Position numbers and translations under genes: made by a program
Notes under the pieces: generated by a model
Database searches by the model: none
What the model saw: only the letters and a program-made list of their open reading frames with translations
Told to the model about the DNA's origin: nothing
Shown: in pieces, positions 8,030 to 16,924 of the stretch
How the letters are laid out: every line of letters begins with the position of its first letter
How positions within the stretch are numbered: the first letter of the stretch is position 1
Source: Lachnospiraceae bacterium UBA7199
GTDB lineage: Bacteria > Bacillota > Clostridia > Lachnospirales > Lachnospiraceae
Direction: 5' to 3'
Assembly (NCBI GenBank): GCA_002490775.1
Contig: DKUR01000043.1
Coordinates: 1-64,000, forward strand
Length of the DNA: 64,000 bases

Positions 8030-10019
8030 ATGGAAATTGCTGCCTTTAATGGCATTAAAGGGAATTGCTCAAAATAAAACAGTATATTTTCCATATCTGG
8101 CAGTAGGGATATTTTCTGCATTTACTTATTTTATCTTTTCCTCTATTTTGTATAATGAGGATCTGATAAAAGAACTGCCCCGGGCAGCCTATACATGGAT
8201 GCTGCTCAGCATTGGAAGAGGGCTGCTTAGTATCATATTAATTCCATTTTTATATTATGCAAATAGCTTTCTGGTGAAGAGACGCAGCCGGGAATTTGGA
8301 TTGTATAGTATTTTAGGATTGGAAAAAAGACATATTGGAATTCTTCTTTTACTGGAAACGGTGACTATTTACGTGGTTGTGACTGTCAGCGGCATAATAT
8401 TGGGAAGCGTGCTTTCCAAGTTGTTTTTTCTGCTGCTGCTGAATATCAGTCATCTTCCATTGGATGTAGATTTTGTTTTTACATGGGAGGCATTTAAGGA
8501 TACATTTTTGTTTTTTTCTGCTGCATATCTGATTAACCTTGGGTATGGTATTCTCCAAATCAGAAAATCCAGACCGGTTGAACTGCTGTCCGGCAGTAAA
8601 AAGGGTGAGAAGCAGCCTAAAGGAATTTTCTTTTATGGGTTATTAGGTGCAGTCATATTGATATTGGGCTATAAGATTTCTATAAGTTCAGCATTAAACA
8701 GTATGATATTTATAGATTTTTTTCTGGCGGTGTTTTTTGTCGTAATTGGAACATATTTATTGTTTACATCAGGCAGCATTTTGTTTCTTAGGATCTTAAA
8801 GGAGAATAAAAAGATTTTTTATAAATCTCAAAATTTTGTAACAATTTCGGGTATGCTTTACCGGATGAAAAAGAATGCGGCAAGCCTTGCTAACATCTGT
8901 ATTTTTTCCACAATGGTAATTATTACCCTTATCTGTACAATCACTCTTTACTGCGGGCTTGATGGCATTGCTCATCATGACTATCCTTATGATATACGAG
9001 CAGACTATGGCGCTGGAGATGTTAAGCAGGAAGATGTGGAAAAACAGGTAAAACGACTGGAGGAAAAGTATGGAATCAAGAGAATGCGGGTAGATGTATA
9101 TGATTTCAGGCGTTTTTCATGCAGCAAAAATGGGAACCAGTTTGCCCCCAAACTGCCAGCCGGAAACTTTGAAAATACCTATGAAGTATTCTTTTTAACA
9201 TTAGAGGATTACAACAGGATTGAGAATGATAATAAGGCATTGAAAGATGGAGAGGTTCTGCTTTTGGCAACAGGAGAGGATTTTGGTTATAAAAGCGTTT
9301 CATTTATGGGAATGCAGATGACAATTGCAGAAGAAATAAAAAATCTGTTTCCATTTCCTAAAGCAGGGAGGAGCGATTTTGGAGCACAATTTGTCCTTAT
9401 TGTAAAAGATAAAGCGGCGCTTGATTTTTGTGTGGAGGCATTTGCTAAAGAAAATGGCATTACTGAAGTGGAAGAATTTTTAGAATCTGGCAGCCAGCAG
9501 GTGGGCATCGTACTGGAAGGTGAGGATGAATATAAGCAGGGTTTTGCAGATGAGATGTTTACCTGGCTTAAGGAGCAGGAAGGTTATACCTCCTATCTGG
9601 ATGGATTGGAACAAAGAGCGGAACTGGAATCGATGTATGGAGGACTTTTATTTATAGGCATCATTTTTGGAACGGTATTTTTCACCTGCCTGATTCTTAT
9701 TATGTATTACAAGCAGATTTCTGAAGGATATGAGGATAAGGAAAGCTTTGCCATTATGCAGAAAGTGGGAATGAGTGATAAAGAGATTAAAGGAACAATC
9801 CGCAGGCAAATTCTTTTGGTATTTCTTCTGCCGCTGGCTGGTGCGGTTTTTCATACCTGTGCGGGAATGTTTATGGTAAATAACCTGATGGCGGCATTGG
9901 GGCTGTTTGACAATTTTCTAATGGCTATGGGAATGATTTTTGTGTTGCTTCTTTTTGTACTTATCTATGGAATCAGCTATATAATGACTGCAAGAACGTA
10001 TTACGGGATTGTAAGATGA
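8022..10019 (+). CDS. ABC transporter permease, BceB/FtsX-like
   Basis: A 665-residue integral membrane protein with about ten transmembrane helices. Helices 1-4 are followed by further pairs, then a ~220-residue extracellular domain (roughly residues 325-545) between helices 7 and 8 and three C-terminal helices. This is the BceB topology, where the large domain handles the peptide-lipid complex. Start ATG 8022 has AAGGAGG upstream and overlaps the ATPase stop. The in-frame extension to 7959 lacks a ribosome site. The motifs SREFGLYSILGLEKR and ESFAIMQKVGMSDKEI are the usual FtsX cytoplasmic coupling segments. Confidence 0.9.
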   Translation: MNKWKLLPLMALKGIAQNKTVYFPYLAVGIFSAFTYFIFSSILYNEDLIKELPRAAYTWMLLSIGRGLLSIILIPFLYYANSFLVKRRSREFGLYSILGLEKRHIGILLLLETVTIYVVVTVSGIILGSVLSKLFFLLLLNISHLPLDVDFVFTWEAFKDTFLFFSAAYLINLGYGILQIRKSRPVELLSGSKKGEKQPKGIFFYGLLGAVILILGYKISISSALNSMIFIDFFLAVFFVVIGTYLLFTSGSILFLRILKENKKIFYKSQNFVTISGMLYRMKKNAASLANICIFSTMVIITLICTITLYCGLDGIAHHDYPYDIRADYGAGDVKQEDVEKQVKRLEEKYGIKRMRVDVYDFRRFSCSKNGNQFAPKLPAGNFENTYEVFFLTLEDYNRIENDNKALKDGEVLLLATGEDFGYKSVSFMGMQMTIAEEIKNLFPFPKAGRSDFGAQFVLIVKDKAALDFCVEAFAKENGITEVEEFLESGSQQVGIVLEGEDEYKQGFADEMFTWLKEQEGYTSYLDGLEQRAELESMYGGLLFIGIIFGTVFFTCLILIMYYKQISEGYEDKESFAIMQKVGMSDKEIKGTIRRQILLVFLLPLAGAVFHTCAGMFMVNNLMAALGLFDNFLMAMGMIFVLLLFVLIYGISYIMTARTYYGIVR

Positions 10020-10128
10020 TATGTTTTGGAAGGAACTGTTAACTTTATATAAATTTTTATTAATTTCTGCCCTTTTCTCTTTTTGGATGTTAAAATAACT
10101 GCAAGGCATACTTAAGGAGGAAAGGGCA

Positions 10129-10872
10129 GTGTATTTGATTTTACTTTTATTAGGAATATTATGCTTAGGTTATTTTGTTTGTATTGCTTTTTTTGTAGGA
10201 CATGGGACTAATTTTTATTTTATTTGGTTGTTTCTCGGACTGTTTGCTATTCTTTGGGGTATCCTGCTGAAAAGGGGAATCTGGGCACAGCATTTTCCGA
10301 GGTGGTTTAGAAGAATTTTTGTACTGCTGGTATGCATATCAGGTGTTCTATTTGTGATTGTGGAGGCATGTATTATCAGCGGTTTTTCAAGGAAGGGCCC
10401 GGAGGGGCTGGATTATCTTGTGGTACTGGGAGCACAGATGAAAGCCAGCGGCCCTTCGAAAGCGTTACAATATAGGCTGGATGAGGCTATACGTTACTTA
10501 GAAGAAAATCCAGATACCCAGGTGATTGTATCCGGGGGACAGGGCCCGGACGAGCATATATCGGAGGCCCAGGGCATGTATGATTATCTGGTGGAAAAAG
10601 GAATCAATCCGGCGAGAATTACAAAAGAGGACAAGTCAAGAAATACATTCCAGAACCTGACGTTTTCAGCGGAATTTTTAGACGAGGCAAATAATTTTGT
10701 AGGTGTAGTCAGCAACAATTTTCATGTTTTCCGTGCAGAAAAGATCGCTCAAAAAGCAGGCTATGCCAATGTATATGGAATTGCAGCAAAAGGAGAGCCA
10801 TTTTTACAGTTTAACAATATGATGCGGGAGTTTTTCGGCGTAATGAAAGATTTTTTGTGTGGGAATATGTGA
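10129..10872 (+). CDS. YdcF/SanA-family (DUF218) membrane protein
   Basis: A 247-residue protein with three N-terminal hydrophobic helices (residues 1-85) and a DUF218 domain (about 95-235). Motifs YLVVLGAQMKASGPS, VIVSGGQGPDEHISEAQGM, RITKEDKSRNTFQNL and VVSNNFHVFRAEKIA are intact. Such proteins are implicated in envelope integrity and polyprenyl-phosphate-related steps, but the reaction is not settled. GTG start 10129 follows AAGGAGG at 10114-10120. It is monocistronic between the permease and the sirtuin gene. Confidence 0.85.
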   Translation: MYLILLLLGILCLGYFVCIAFFVGHGTNFYFIWLFLGLFAILWGILLKRGIWAQHFPRWFRRIFVLLVCISGVLFVIVEACIISGFSRKGPEGLDYLVVLGAQMKASGPSKALQYRLDEAIRYLEENPDTQVIVSGGQGPDEHISEAQGMYDYLVEKGINPARITKEDKSRNTFQNLTFSAEFLDEANNFVGVVSNNFHVFRAEKIAQKAGYANVYGIAAKGEPFLQFNNMMREFFGVMKDFLCGNM

Positions 10873-10982
10873 CAACAGTTATTATGAACCTAAAGATGTC
10901 TTTCCACTAAATTTTTAAAACGAAATCAAAAAATTATGATATAATGATAATATATATCTTACATAAGGGGAGGGATAATGCT

Positions 10983-11699
10983 ATGGATCAGATTGAAAAA
11001 TTAAAAGAAATAGTAGACAACAGCAAGAATATTGTATTTTTTGGCGGAGCAGGGGTTTCTACGGAAAGCGGCATTCCCGATTTTAGAAGTGTGGACGGCC
11101 TTTACAATCAGAAATACGACTATCCTCCGGAAACTATTTTAAGTCATACTTTTTACAGGAACAATCCGAAGGAATTCTTCCGTTTTTATAAAGATAAGAT
11201 GCTTTGTCTTGACGCAAAGCCTAACGCTGCACATTTAAAGCTGGCTAAGTGGGAGCAGGAAGGAAAGCTAAAAGCTGTAATTACTCAAAACATAGACGGT
11301 CTTCATCAGGCGGCGGGAAGTAAGCGGGTACTTGAACTTCATGGAAGTGTGCTCCGCAATTATTGTGAGAGATGCGGAAAATTTTTTGATGCAGAATATA
11401 TGCTTCATTCGGAAGGTGTGCCTAAATGTGATGCATGTGGCGGACCAGTGAAACCCGATGTGGTTTTATATGAAGAAGGACTGAATGATAAGACACTTAA
11501 GGATGCAGTGAGTTATATTCGTAATGCAGATGTATTGATTATTGGAGGAACTTCGCTGGTGGTCTATCCGGCAGCAGGATTGATAGATTATTATAACGGA
11601 AATAAACTGGTATTAATTAACAAGACACCTACTGCAAGAGATGGCGTGGCAGATTTGGTGGTACAGGGAAGTATCGGTGAGATTTTTGGGGCCCTGTGA
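10983..11699 (+). CDS. cobB: NAD-dependent protein deacylase, sirtuin (SIR2/CobB)
   Basis: A 238-residue cytosolic sirtuin that removes acyl groups from lysines using NAD+. GGAGVSTESGIPDFRS (NAD loop), TQNIDGLHQAAG, catalytic His in ELHGS, two zinc-binding CxxC pairs (CERC and CDAC) and GGTSLVVYPAAGL are present. Start ATG 10983 follows AGGGGAGGGA. An upstream in-frame ATG at 10944 lies inside the TATAAT-like -10 region (10940-10945) and is unlikely. DUF951 follows after 37 bases. Confidence 0.93.
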   Translation: MDQIEKLKEIVDNSKNIVFFGGAGVSTESGIPDFRSVDGLYNQKYDYPPETILSHTFYRNNPKEFFRFYKDKMLCLDAKPNAAHLKLAKWEQEGKLKAVITQNIDGLHQAAGSKRVLELHGSVLRNYCERCGKFFDAEYMLHSEGVPKCDACGGPVKPDVVLYEEGLNDKTLKDAVSYIRNADVLIIGGTSLVVYPAAGLIDYYNGNKLVLINKTPTARDGVADLVVQGSIGEIFGAL

Positions 11700-11736
11700 G
11701 GGTGAAACTGAAAAATGACAGAAAGGGCAGCGTTAT

Positions 11737-11946
11737 ATGGACATTCAGGCAGGTGACAGGCTCACGTTGAAAAAAAAGCATCCATGCGGCAGCTTTGAGT
11801 GGGAGGTTTTACGTATTGGTGCAGATTTTCGATTAAAGTGTGCAGGATGCGGGCATCAGATCATGATTGCACGTAAGCAGGTGGAAAAGAATGTAAAGAA
11901 GATATGCTATGGAGAGAATAGTGCGCATCGGAAATCAGAACTATGA
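11737..11946 (+). CDS. DUF951 family protein
   Basis: A 69-residue small protein with the DUF951 pattern GDRLTLKKKHPCGSFEWEV, then LKCAGCGHQIMIARKQ. The three cysteines (C in HPCG and CAGC) suggest metal or nucleic-acid binding. In Firmicutes this family is commonly found just ahead of rpsF, as here. The function is not established. The C-terminal tail after KNVKKI is poorly conserved-looking. Confidence 0.85.
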   Translation: MDIQAGDRLTLKKKHPCGSFEWEVLRIGADFRLKCAGCGHQIMIARKQVEKNVKKICYGENSAHRKSEL

Positions 11947-12002
11947 GTCTATTCAAGAAGAAAATGATGTTACACTGTTGCAATGAAAATGTGTCCAACC
12001 CC

Positions 12003-12031
12003 TTGAAAAATTGAGAAAATCATGATATGAT
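12003..12031 (+). promoter_or_regulatory. Promoter of the rpsF-ssb-rpsR operon
   Basis: TTGAAA at 12003-12008, exactly 17 bases, then TATGAT at 12026-12031. Transcription would begin near 12038, just before the structured leader. Confidence 0.75.
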
Positions 12032-12045
12032 ATTACTCCGTGATA

Positions 12046-12105
12046 TGTTTTCACACTCCGCATACAGCGGAGAAAACACATTCCTTGCTCCCAACAGACG
12101 GGGGC
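12046..12105 (+). promoter_or_regulatory. Structured rpsF leader, candidate S6:S18-binding autoregulatory RNA
   Basis: UGUUUU (12046-12051) pairs with AAAACA (12073-12078), and CUCCGC (12056-12061) pairs with GCGGAG (12067-12072). This leaves a 4-base CACA bulge on the 5' side and an AUACA loop. A second hairpin (12087-12092 with 12100-12105) precedes the ribosome site. An S6:S18-binding leader is known upstream of rpsF in many bacteria. The position and bulged hairpin fit, but I cannot align to the family model here. Confidence 0.55.
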
Positions 12106-12131
12106 CAGAGACCAAAAGGAGGTAAACTAAC

Positions 12132-12422
12132 ATGAACAAATATGAATTAGCCGTTGTTGTTAGTGCGAAAATCGAAGACGAGGAAAGAGCTGCAGTGGTA
12201 GATAAATGTAAAGCTCTTATCGAAAGATTCGGCGGTACGATCACCAATGTTGACGACTGGGGCAAGAAAAGACTTGCTTATGAAGTTCAGAAGATGAAAG
12301 AAGCTTTCTATTACTTTATTCAGTTTGATGCCGAAGCTACAGCTCCAATCGAAATCGAAAACCGTGTTCGCATTATGGACAATGTTATCAGATTCTTATG
12401 CGTTAGACAGGATGAAGCATAG
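12132..12422 (+). CDS. rpsF: 30S ribosomal protein S6
   Basis: A 96-residue S6 with the typical opening MNKYELAVVVSAKIEDEERA, the DDWGKKRLAYEV strand and the C-terminal VMDNVIRFLCVR-like segment. Full length for Firmicutes. AAAAGGAGG precedes the ATG. First gene of the operon with ssb (15 bases later) and rpsR. S6 pairs with S18 on the central domain of 16S rRNA. Confidence 0.98.
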   Translation: MNKYELAVVVSAKIEDEERAAVVDKCKALIERFGGTITNVDDWGKKRLAYEVQKMKEAFYYFIQFDAEATAPIEIENRVRIMDNVIRFLCVRQDEA

Positions 12423-12437
12423 AAAGTAGAGGCAGGT

Positions 12438-12884
12438 ATGAATAAAGTAATACTTATGGGGCGTTTAACAAGAGATCCTGAAGTGAGATATTCACAGGGG
12501 GAAAGCGCAACAGCAGTTGCCAGGTATACACTTGCAGTAGACCGCAGGTTCAATCGTAATAATGAGGACAATTCCGCAGATTTCATTCAGTGCGTAGCAT
12601 TTGGCAGATCGGGTGAGTTTGCAGAAAAGTATTTTAGAAAAGGAACCAAGGTTGTAGTTACAGGCCATATTCAGACGGGAAGCTATACCAATAGAGATGG
12701 TGTGAAGGTGTACACCACCGATGTTGTGGTAGAAGATCAGGAATTTGCTGAAAGTAAGAACAGCAATGCCGGTAATGATGGGGGATATACAAGCGGCAGC
12801 AGCAGAGCATCGCAACCCCAGGAGGCAGGAGACGGTTTCATGAATATTCCAGATGGAATAGATGAGGAACTGCCATTTAACTAA
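12438..12884 (+). CDS. ssb: Single-stranded DNA-binding protein
   Basis: A 148-residue SSB. The OB-fold covers residues 1-105 (MNKVILMGRLTRDPEVRYS; FIQCVAFGRSGEFAEKYFRKG; VVVEDQEFAESK), then comes a Gly/Ser-rich disordered linker and an acidic tip ending EELPFN, the partner-binding tail. It tetramerises on ssDNA during replication, recombination and repair. The position between rpsF and rpsR is the classical Firmicutes arrangement. Confidence 0.98.
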   Translation: MNKVILMGRLTRDPEVRYSQGESATAVARYTLAVDRRFNRNNEDNSADFIQCVAFGRSGEFAEKYFRKGTKVVVTGHIQTGSYTNRDGVKVYTTDVVVEDQEFAESKNSNAGNDGGYTSGSSRASQPQEAGDGFMNIPDGIDEELPFN

Positions 12885-12917
12885 ATTTAAGTTTGATTAA
12901 GATAGGAGGCAATCATC

Positions 12918-13181
12918 ATGGCATATAATAAAACAGAGAAGACTGATTCTCCCATGAGAAAAAAAGGCGGAATGCGCAGAAGAAAAAAAGTATGTGTATT
13001 CTGTGGTAAAGATAACGTAATTGATTATAAAGATGTAAATAAGTTAAAAAGATATGTGTCTGAAAGAGGAAAAATCCTTCCCAGAAGAATCACAGGAAAC
13101 TGTGCAAAGCATCAGAGAGCTCTGACAGTTGCAATCAAAAGGGCACGTCATGTTGCACTTATGCCTTATACTTGTGATTAA
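12918..13181 (+). CDS. rpsR: 30S ribosomal protein S18
   Basis: An 87-residue S18. The basic core includes RRKKVCVFCGKDNVIDYKDV, LKRYVSERGKILPRRITG and KHQRALTVAIKRARHVALMP. It retains the CxxC (CVFC) found in C+ type ribosomal proteins, which may bind zinc. AGGAGG precedes the ATG. Last gene of the operon, followed by an intrinsic terminator. Confidence 0.98.
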   Translation: MAYNKTEKTDSPMRKKGGMRRRKKVCVFCGKDNVIDYKDVNKLKRYVSERGKILPRRITGNCAKHQRALTVAIKRARHVALMPYTCD

Positions 13182-13243
13182 TACGTAATAATAAGATGCA
13201 GCTAAAAGCACTTAAGCCAGTTTGGGGCACCTTATTGGGCAGT

Positions 13244-13274
13244 AAGCGGTTGCCAGTTTTGGCAGCCGCTTTTG
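13244..13274 (+). terminator. Intrinsic terminator of the rpsF operon
   Basis: AAGCGGTTGCCA pairs with TGGCAGCCGCTT (one T-G wobble) around GTTT, followed by a T run. Confidence 0.9.
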
Positions 13275-13319
13275 TATATACGATAAAATGATATTTCAGG
13301 AAAGGTATGGGGTATAATT

Positions 13320-14825
13320 ATGGATGGAATGAACAATAACGAAATTGAAAGCACAACCTCAATTGAACCTGCGGCACCTATGGTAGTGAATCAGTCTGCA
13401 ACAGGATCAACTGTTCCGGCACCGGAGAAAAAACCAAACAATGCAGTTAAAATAATTATTCCAATTGCGGCGTTGGTTCTTCTGGTAGCAATTCTTTTGG
13501 GGGTGGCTTTGGCAACCGGAAAACTTGGCGGCGGCAGTGGAAAAAAAGAAGTTGCTGAGGCAATGTCAGCAACCTTTACACAAAGCGGCGATGCCTTAAA
13601 GGATATATGGAATTTTGAGGAATATAAGGAAATGTTTAAGGATAAGCAGATGTCTTTTTCTGCTGATCTTACTGTATTAGATGATCTTGATATGCAGGTG
13701 CTGTACAATATAGATGATACTGTCAGCAGTTTATACATGGGGGCAAGTCTTTATGGAACTAATTTCATAGAAGCGCTCTTTTATGCAGATGAAAAAGAGT
13801 TCAACTTTGGTCTTCCTGGTTTGATAGACTATGCTTTTTATGTAGACCGTACAACACTGGAGGATGATATTTGGAATCTGGTTGATGAAGGAATCATTCA
13901 GGAGGAAGATGCTGAAAATCTGATTATATTAAATCAAAGCGGGCAGGAACTGACCAATACAGATAATGATATGGAACAAGGCGGCAAGGATATTTTAGAA
14001 GCTTTGAAGGCGATTTATCAAAAATCAGAAGTAAAAAAGATAGACAGCAAAACCTTGGAGATAGATGGTGAAGACGTAAACTGCAAGGGGTATGTTGTAA
14101 TGATTACGCCAAAGCAGATTGCAGACTTTTTTATTGCTTATAAAGAGGTTTATGAGGAAAATGAAGCATTCCGAAATTATTTTAATCAGATTTTGGCAAT
14201 GCAGGAAGGTTATAATAGCGCAGAAGAACTTTTAGAACATATGGATCCTGCGGAAGAACTTCAAAATCTGGCAGACGAAGCGGTACAGGAAATCAAAGAG
14301 GATATTGAGATTTGCGTTTACCTGCATGATGGTCTGATTGCCCGAATTTCCTATGAGGAAGATAGAGACAATTATTTTGAATGGAACATAAAGGGAGGAA
14401 ATTTTCCACTTGAAAATACTAATATTACCTTGATGATAGATGGATATGAAATATATGTTTCCAGAACCGGTGACGAGAAAAAAGGTCTTTATAGTGCAAA
14501 TTATACAATTGGGCTTGACTATGAAACCTTTTATCTGGATATTGAATATGATACAGGAAACGGTGATCTGGAGATAGAGGCATATGATTATTACGATGAA
14601 ATCTTCTTTAGTGGAAATCTCTACAAATCGGTTCCCGGAAGTGAACTGGAGATAGAGATCTATAGTGTGGAAATAGATTATGAAGAAGTACTTTATGGAG
14701 ATATTGTTGTTTCCAATGAATGTGGCGAGATAGTTCGTCCTGAAGGAGAAGAATTTAATCTACTGGAAATGACAGAGGATGAATACTATGATATTTTAAG
14801 TGAAATTATTTATAGTATGTATTAG
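13320..14825 (+). CDS. Membrane-anchored acidic protein of unknown function
   Basis: A 501-residue protein I do not recognise. Residues 1-41 are a Ser/Pro/Asn-rich cytoplasmic tail, 43-66 one transmembrane helix (IIIPIAALVLLVAILLGVAL), then a Gly-rich hinge and about 425 residues outside the cell. The external part is very acidic and beta-rich, with repeated Tyr/Asp-rich strands near the C-terminus (FYLDIEYDTGNGDLEIEAYD). A signal peptide cleavage site is not evident, so it should remain anchored with its N-terminus inside. Two in-frame ATGs (13320, 13329) are possible. TATAAT just upstream (13312-13317) suggests a short leader. Confidence 0.7.
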   Translation: MDGMNNNEIESTTSIEPAAPMVVNQSATGSTVPAPEKKPNNAVKIIIPIAALVLLVAILLGVALATGKLGGGSGKKEVAEAMSATFTQSGDALKDIWNFEEYKEMFKDKQMSFSADLTVLDDLDMQVLYNIDDTVSSLYMGASLYGTNFIEALFYADEKEFNFGLPGLIDYAFYVDRTTLEDDIWNLVDEGIIQEEDAENLIILNQSGQELTNTDNDMEQGGKDILEALKAIYQKSEVKKIDSKTLEIDGEDVNCKGYVVMITPKQIADFFIAYKEVYEENEAFRNYFNQILAMQEGYNSAEELLEHMDPAEELQNLADEAVQEIKEDIEICVYLHDGLIARISYEEDRDNYFEWNIKGGNFPLENTNITLMIDGYEIYVSRTGDEKKGLYSANYTIGLDYETFYLDIEYDTGNGDLEIEAYDYYDEIFFSGNLYKSVPGSELEIEIYSVEIDYEEVLYGDIVVSNECGEIVRPEGEEFNLLEMTEDEYYDILSEIIYSMY

Positions 14826-14856
14826 AATTGGACAGTAATTTTATTTTGTATTATGA

Positions 14857-14889
14857 TAATAGGGCAGTGAAGAATTCGCTGCTCTATTA
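14857..14889 (+). terminator. Stem-loop after the anchored protein gene, probable terminator
   Basis: A 15-bp stem (14857-14871 with 14875-14889, two wobble pairs) around the loop GAA. The T-run is poor, so termination efficiency is uncertain. Confidence 0.6.
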
Positions 14890-14890
14890 T

Positions 14891-14970
14891 TAACATAAGG
14901 ATGGCTCGCAAAGCGTGTCATCCGTTGTTTTAACATAAGGACAGATTGCGGAGCATGCTGCCCGCTGCTT
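14891..14970 (+). repeat. Two tandem 40-base hairpin repeat units
   Basis: Unit 1 is 14891-14930 and unit 2 is 14931-14970, each exactly 40 bases and opening TAACATAAGGA. Each folds: GGATG...CATCC with inner CGC/GCG in unit 1, and GG-CAG...CTG-CC with inner TGC/GCA in unit 2. A partial third unit (AAGGATGGTTTGC) follows from 14971. The same unit occurs inverted at 28957-29035. Confidence 0.75.
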
Positions 14971-15000
14971 AAGGATGGTTTGCAGCGAAGGGAAATATTC

Positions 15001-15681
15001 ATGGAATTAGAGATCAGAGATGTGAAAAAAAGTTACAGGAAAAAACAGGTTCTGAAAAAAATCAGCCTTACAGTTAAGGCAGGAGAATGTACAGGAATTA
15101 TTGGGGCAAACGGATGTGGTAAATCGACACTATTAAAAATCCTTGCAGGCATTGAAAAGGCCGACGGAGGAGAGGTTTTAATAAATAAGCATCCGATGAA
15201 ATGGCAATCTTCAGGACTGGCCGGGTGTATCGGATATATTCCTCAGGAAAGCGTTTTGATTCCAGAACTTACGGTAGAGGATAACTTGAAGCTATGGGCA
15301 TCATTTGGCGAGCATAAAAAGAATGAAGAGGCACTGAAAAAGCTGGGTGAGCAATTTCAGTTGGGAAATTTTTACAGAAAAAAGGTTAAGTACCTGTCGG
15401 GGGGCATGAACAAAAGAGTGAATATTGTTTGCGCACTCATTCATGAGCCTTCGCTGCTTTTGATGGACGAGCCAAGTACAGCGCTTGACCTGGTATTTAA
15501 AGAGGAACTGCGGGAATACATTCGTAACTTTACTGCAAACGGAGGGAGTGTACTGCTTAGCAGCCATGACGAAGGTGAGATTGCCGGCTGTGCGGCTTTG
15601 TGGGCGATTAAAAATGGGATAGCGCAAAAGGTGCCGCAAGGAGAAACCATAGAAAAAATAGTATCTGAGTACATGAAGTGA
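15001..15681 (+). CDS. ABC transporter ATP-binding protein
   Basis: A 226-residue ATPase. Walker A GANGCGKST (about 35-43), Q-loop GYIPQESVLIPELT, signature LSGGMNKR (about 131), Walker B LLLMDEPSTALD and switch His in SSHDEGEI are intact. I start at ATG 15001 (AAGGGA 7 bases upstream); an in-frame TTG at 14980 would add seven residues. It is followed at 11 bases by two ABC-2-type permease genes, so it probably energises a heterodimeric exporter. The cargo is unknown. Confidence 0.9.
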   Translation: MELEIRDVKKSYRKKQVLKKISLTVKAGECTGIIGANGCGKSTLLKILAGIEKADGGEVLINKHPMKWQSSGLAGCIGYIPQESVLIPELTVEDNLKLWASFGEHKKNEEALKKLGEQFQLGNFYRKKVKYLSGGMNKRVNIVCALIHEPSLLLMDEPSTALDLVFKEELREYIRNFTANGGSVLLSSHDEGEIAGCAALWAIKNGIAQKVPQGETIEKIVSEYMK

Positions 15682-15692
15682 CAGGAGAAGGT

Positions 15693-16910
15693 ATGTATTG
15701 CAGATTAACATTATTTAAATTGGAATTAAAAAAGTTTGTGGGAATGCTTCCACGTATTTTTCTGGAAACGATTCTTTTTGGTCTGATTGCCGCTGGGATA
15801 GGGCTCTATGCATCAAAGGCTGTGTACGCAGATAAAGTGATTGGGCAGATTAAGGCAGGGGTGGTGGCTGACAGCAAAGAGCCAGTGACCAAAATGCTGG
15901 TTCAGTTTGTACAGTCTATGGACAGTCTAAAGGATACGGTTTCTTTGGAACTGCTCTCTGAAGAGGAAGCAAGAAAACAGTTGGAATCAGGAGAAATTTA
16001 TGGGGCAGTGATGATCCCAGAGGGGATGGTAGACAGTATTCTTTCGGGAGAAAATATTCCTGCAACTATTTTGTTTGGCAGTGGATATAATCAGGCAGAA
16101 ACTTTAGTTTTTGCACAGGCCGCCCAAACAGGCGCCAAGCTTTTAACTGTGGCTCAGGCAGGAATTTATGCAGCGGATACTTTTTGTATAGAAAGAGGGA
16201 TGCAGGACTACATCCAGCAGACAGAGGATTATTTGAATGAAGCATACTTAGAGTATGCTCTTGGCAGAGCGTCTGTTTTTCATAGGGAAGAGGTAACAGC
16301 TTTAAAGGGAACAGCACCTTCAGATTATTATGGAATTGCGCTTATTTTTGTCTTTCTGTCTTTCGCTGGGCTTTCTTTTGGGCGTTGCGTGCAGGTGAAA
16401 GTATGTGAGCGGAAAAAAATGCTATGTCTAAGGGGAATTTTTATAGGGGAACAGTATTTGATAGAAACAGGCGCCTTTGCTTTGGTGTTTTCATTTCTTG
16501 GAATGCTGGTAAGCCTGCCGGTCTTTTTTCTGTTGTCCTACAGCGGAGACAGTACCTTTCAAGCGGCAGGCACATGGGTTTTTTTGATGCTAATATGGTT
16601 TGTGCTAGGCTGTTTTTTAAAGATGTTGGTTCAAATAATGGGTAACAGTGCAGGGGGAATCGGTGTATGTTTTGTGCTGTTATTGGTATGTATGTTTGTG
16701 TCAGGGACTTTTCTTCCACCTGCCTTTCTTCCAGTTTGGATGGAATGGGCAGGAAACAGTCTTTTTTACAGAGGGTGGATGGAAAAAACGGGAATGCTCC
16801 TACAGGGGCGACTGGACAGCACAGTGATTTTAAAGCTGCTGATGCAGCTTCTGCTTTTTCTGGCAGCAGGAGTATTGGCAGCAAAAGTCAGAAAGGATAC
16901 AGCTAAATAG
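15693..16910 (+). CDS. ABC-2 type transporter permease
   Basis: A 405-residue membrane protein. One N-terminal helix (about 20-45) is followed by a large extracytoplasmic domain (about 45-205) and five or six helices in the C-terminal half, the ABC2_membrane_3/YhgE-like topology. ATG 15693 follows AGGAGAAGG. An in-frame GTG at 15678 overlaps the ATPase stop. It pairs with the shorter permease downstream (14-base gap), and both have the same one-plus-many helix plan, suggesting a heterodimer. Confidence 0.8.
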   Translation: MYCRLTLFKLELKKFVGMLPRIFLETILFGLIAAGIGLYASKAVYADKVIGQIKAGVVADSKEPVTKMLVQFVQSMDSLKDTVSLELLSEEEARKQLESGEIYGAVMIPEGMVDSILSGENIPATILFGSGYNQAETLVFAQAAQTGAKLLTVAQAGIYAADTFCIERGMQDYIQQTEDYLNEAYLEYALGRASVFHREEVTALKGTAPSDYYGIALIFVFLSFAGLSFGRCVQVKVCERKKMLCLRGIFIGEQYLIETGAFALVFSFLGMLVSLPVFFLLSYSGDSTFQAAGTWVFLMLIWFVLGCFLKMLVQIMGNSAGGIGVCFVLLLVCMFVSGTFLPPAFLPVWMEWAGNSLFYRGWMEKTGMLLQGRLDSTVILKLLMQLLLFLAAGVLAAKVRKDTAK

Positions 16911-16924
16911 TGGGTTAAAATGGT

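Noticed and set aside
14891..14970. CRISPR array
   Set aside because: The 40-base units are tandem without spacers, differ within the hairpin arms, and no cas gene is present.
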